Below, piece by piece: positions 27,901-28,783 of a DNA stretch of 28,783 nucleotides; positions within the stretch are counted from its first letter, which is position 1; each line of letters begins with the position of its first letter. Below the pieces are notes generated by a model that saw only the letters and a program-made list of their open reading frames with translations, did no database searches and was not told where the DNA came from. A program made the translations under genes and the position numbers. This DNA is from Prasinococcaceae sp. CCMP 1430 (Eukaryota; Prasinodermophyta; Palmophyllophyceae; Prasinococcales; Prasinococcaceae). The DNA is taken from the NCBI GenBank assembly GCA_013416795.1, contig RQSC01000482.1:6328-35110 (forward strand), read 5' to 3'.

Positions 27901-28297
27901 GGCGGAGGCGTCCTTCATCGAAGCTACTCCCGCGACCGTGACATCTGCGGAAGCCGAGCGTCGACAGGCACTTGCCAGGCAAAGCACCACCACCGCCGCC
28001 GACGGGAGGAACGCTCCAGGCGCCAACCACGACAGCGGCGAGGGGAAGCACCAAGAAACGCTGCAGCGCCCGGGATCGACGATGGGGCGGATGGGCTCCG
28101 GCAGCTTCGCCATCCCGCGAGAGGCCATTGTGAGCGCGGGCCTCCTTCCTGACGACCGCCCCAGCGACGAGCACCGGAGGGTGCACGCGCCGACGCGCGA
28201 CACGGCCCTTCCTGTCTCGGCCGACCTGTACTCGTCGGGCGTCCGGGCCGGCCGGCTGACATGTCGGCTCGCGCTGTCTCTCCACGCGCCTCAGTAA
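24977..28297 (+). CDS. Two-pass membrane inositol-polyphosphate 5-phosphatase with HAMP-like linker
   Basis: 1106-residue intronless gene. Predicted to remove the 5-phosphate from a phosphoinositide or inositol phosphate at a membrane. Order: basic N-terminus; TM1 (about 97-122, WLLIFWVAVFFCVELALATV); a roughly 65-residue loop with five cysteines and two N-glycosylation sequons (NCS, NWT); TM2 (about 188-209, YVLTISIVAIELGCLLIITL); a juxtamembrane ITKPLFKLEKSVSQIV resembling the first HAMP helix; an acidic stretch; a second amphipathic helix (about 330-370, DLARLHVSLNLLLRRMQ); then the 5-phosphatase domain (about 421-835). Catalytic motifs are intact: FCATWNVGEARPPD, VAIAVQECT, VWMGDLNYR (719-727), VPSYCDRVLW (793-802) and SDHKP (824-828). 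A beta-rich C-terminal part beginning FVLKLHIFDARAVLS may be a C2-like domain. About 100 residues of low complexity (LNALRGAMQGIL region) are inserted in the phosphatase before GDLNYR. The start at 24977 (GAG ATG G) gives an acidic, uninterrupted N-terminus. Confidence 0.85.
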   Translation: MAGEGGDEEMAGVPPAPAAMYGRSGSVFVDAEPDGTGNASPGAAGMWGLDAARSAPDNVRRAVVSSHRSLKSRVSHDVDACLALRCCPGSARLTTKWLLIFWVAVFFCVELALATVLFVLDVFGVGQTFADNCSSWIADQLGNWTTWDGSSCDASSSDYCPCNVACAIADGEVRGPSDEGVEHLDVASYVLTISIVAIELGCLLIITLKITKPLFKLEKSVSQIVAAAEATEAEDAMRHAAIGVDSEDVENGVSQPEETNDSTPRQVRGPSDFSYELDALGAKDRKKAEVRRRVRTGGEQLTASGQQVDEDEMVIEEELWIETETMPGDLARLHVSLNLLLRRMQALQRQRAMLRAQLIASLRSECHARRELHELKCQVAATESAARQGGNASASPEANPEHRAVGRLLPPLRAKPKDAPISLFCATWNVGEARPPDVLPSLLHHALEARADVVAIAVQECTFKHGLTRNKKRALGGGGSGGAGVVSVQEHMADVIQTTLGHAYGLVDAANILDGSDSVRSNVVGTVLGSPDAAGIRIFVFAHACHHAFVAPMGVSSVTTGVGGIGYNKGAVAVSVKVRNTRILFVGSHLAAHQGEARQRDSDFQKISRLVRAPIWREAAWGGCHMPWEQDATSASASHSGSAGEDTGKAAIRGAANALRGAMQGILAGGASKWEGAHDATVPGEVASTAANKGMDGKSVTRNVALPQPEAAVSHHHTVWMGDLNYRIELERDQVLELARKGNFDELYAADQLRASREAGTAFAGYNEAPISFAPTFKFTPGTGEYESKKMRVPSYCDRVLWRSAAGHHCSCSTYGSDPTIKTSDHKPVFAVLNASLGPRQLGGRPATFVLKLHIFDARAVLSAGGPESLDASPGRTADSFSRYDVPSVGAEDTTRQERLSGEEASLATPPFGYRILLSCGHMRRTPAVLNVAGVGHDPSVMAPSAGGTLLLYIEEDNVEALLADPFVIVVHSSGAEASFIEATPATVTSAEAERRQALARQSTTTAADGRNAPGANHDSGEGKHQETLQRPGSTMGRMGSGSFAIPREAIVSAGLLPDDRPSDEHRRVHAPTRDTALPVSADLYSSGVRAGRLTCRLALSLHAPQ

Positions 28298-28783
28298 GAG
28301 ACAAAAAACCACGGGCGACACCCAACTTTGACGTCTTTTTTCTTTGTTTCCTCTCGTTCACGGCTGTTGTTCCCCCCTCGCACGTTGATGACGACAAAGC
28401 AAGTGAAACCATATTTAGGGTCAACACACACAACCCGAACACAACGCCCCGCCTTGGTCAGTCGCGACAACAATTCGCACTTAGATCGGACGACGCTTCT
28501 TTCACACAGACCCTCTTTCCCCTTCTTTTCCCTCACCTCGGTGCACACCACCCTCGCACGCCATTGGGGACGATCGAAAGGTATTTCAGTCCGCTTCGGG
28601 CCGTGTTGGGTGTTCGATCGAACTGACCTGTTTGTTGGTTGATTCGGTTTTCCGACCGTTGCCGTCGCGCTGCGGGGGCGGGGGGCACGCGCGCAATGCG
28701 ATTTGACGTACGTTTGGCGTGGGGTGCGGGCCGCGGGCGCCGCGCGAAGCGGGGGGCGGGTCGTCGGCGGGGGGAGGCGCGGC
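28298..28783. other. 3' flank of the 5-phosphatase with a reverse telo-box
   Basis: About 340 bases of relatively AT- and pyrimidine-rich sequence, then very GC-rich sequence to the window end. TTTAGGGT at 28414-28421 is ACCCTAAA on the minus strand, so a promoter for a gene outside the window may begin here. No ORF with a recognisable product and no RNA gene seen. Confidence 0.5.

Noticed and set aside
944..28297. Phosphoinositide-signalling gene cluster (lipid kinase plus 5-phosphatase)
   Set aside because: The two genes are 22 kb apart with unrelated genes and several doubtful joins between them; no sign of co-regulation.

Overview
The window looks like a nuclear scaffold fragment from a GC-rich (visibly about 70% G+C) unicellular eukaryote, most likely an alga. 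The reasons are short GT-AG introns (81 to about 200 nt), unidirectional and divergent monocistronic genes, eukaryote-only families (RCC1-HECT ubiquitin ligase, DDT/WHIM chromatin protein, inositol-polyphosphate 5-phosphatase, DBP7/DDX31 helicase), telo-box-like AAACCCTAA motifs in divergent promoters, and TGTAA sequences just after several stops, which is the polyadenylation signal known from green algae. I cannot assign a lineage from sequence alone. The assembly is imperfect: single N bases at 7203, 9908 and 13603 look like contig joins, there is a 493-base gap (14812-15304), and long G or C runs abut several of these points.

Layout. 1-778: 5'-partial YbaB/EbfC nucleoid-associated protein (+). 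944-2236: DAG/sphingosine-type lipid kinase (-, 5' exon unresolved). 2237-2928: divergent control region with three ACCCTAA boxes. 2929-4507: predicted pseudokinase (+). 5091-6941: metzincin metalloprotease copy A (-). 6942-9907: about 3 kb without a convincing gene, with homopolymers and microsatellites. 9909-11406: metalloprotease copy B (+), cut at its 5' end by the N at 9908. 12029-13602: FolD-type folate enzyme (-) preceded in frame by a truncated PfkB sugar-kinase domain. 13920-14773: a perfect 2 x 427-bp palindrome running into poly-G and the gap. 15305-18400: DDT/WHIM chromatin-remodelling subunit (+, 5' end in gap). 18617-20482: DBP7/DDX31-like DEAD-box helicase (-). 20483-20844: bidirectional promoter with a telo-box. 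20845-24489: RCC1-HECT E3 ligase (+). 24977-28297: membrane-anchored 5-phosphatase (+). 28298-28783: non-coding end.

The genes do not form a pathway; this is ordinary eukaryotic gene order with divergent pairs (lipid kinase/pseudokinase; helicase/HECT ligase) and convergent pairs (pseudokinase/protease A; protease B/FolD; DDT protein/helicase). The items most worth following are the two-pass transmembrane 5-phosphatase with a HAMP-like cytoplasmic linker, the inverted pair of nearly identical metalloproteases with diverging CX2CX4CX4C tails, the possible PfkB-FolD fusion, and the palindrome, which may be an assembly or amplification artefact.
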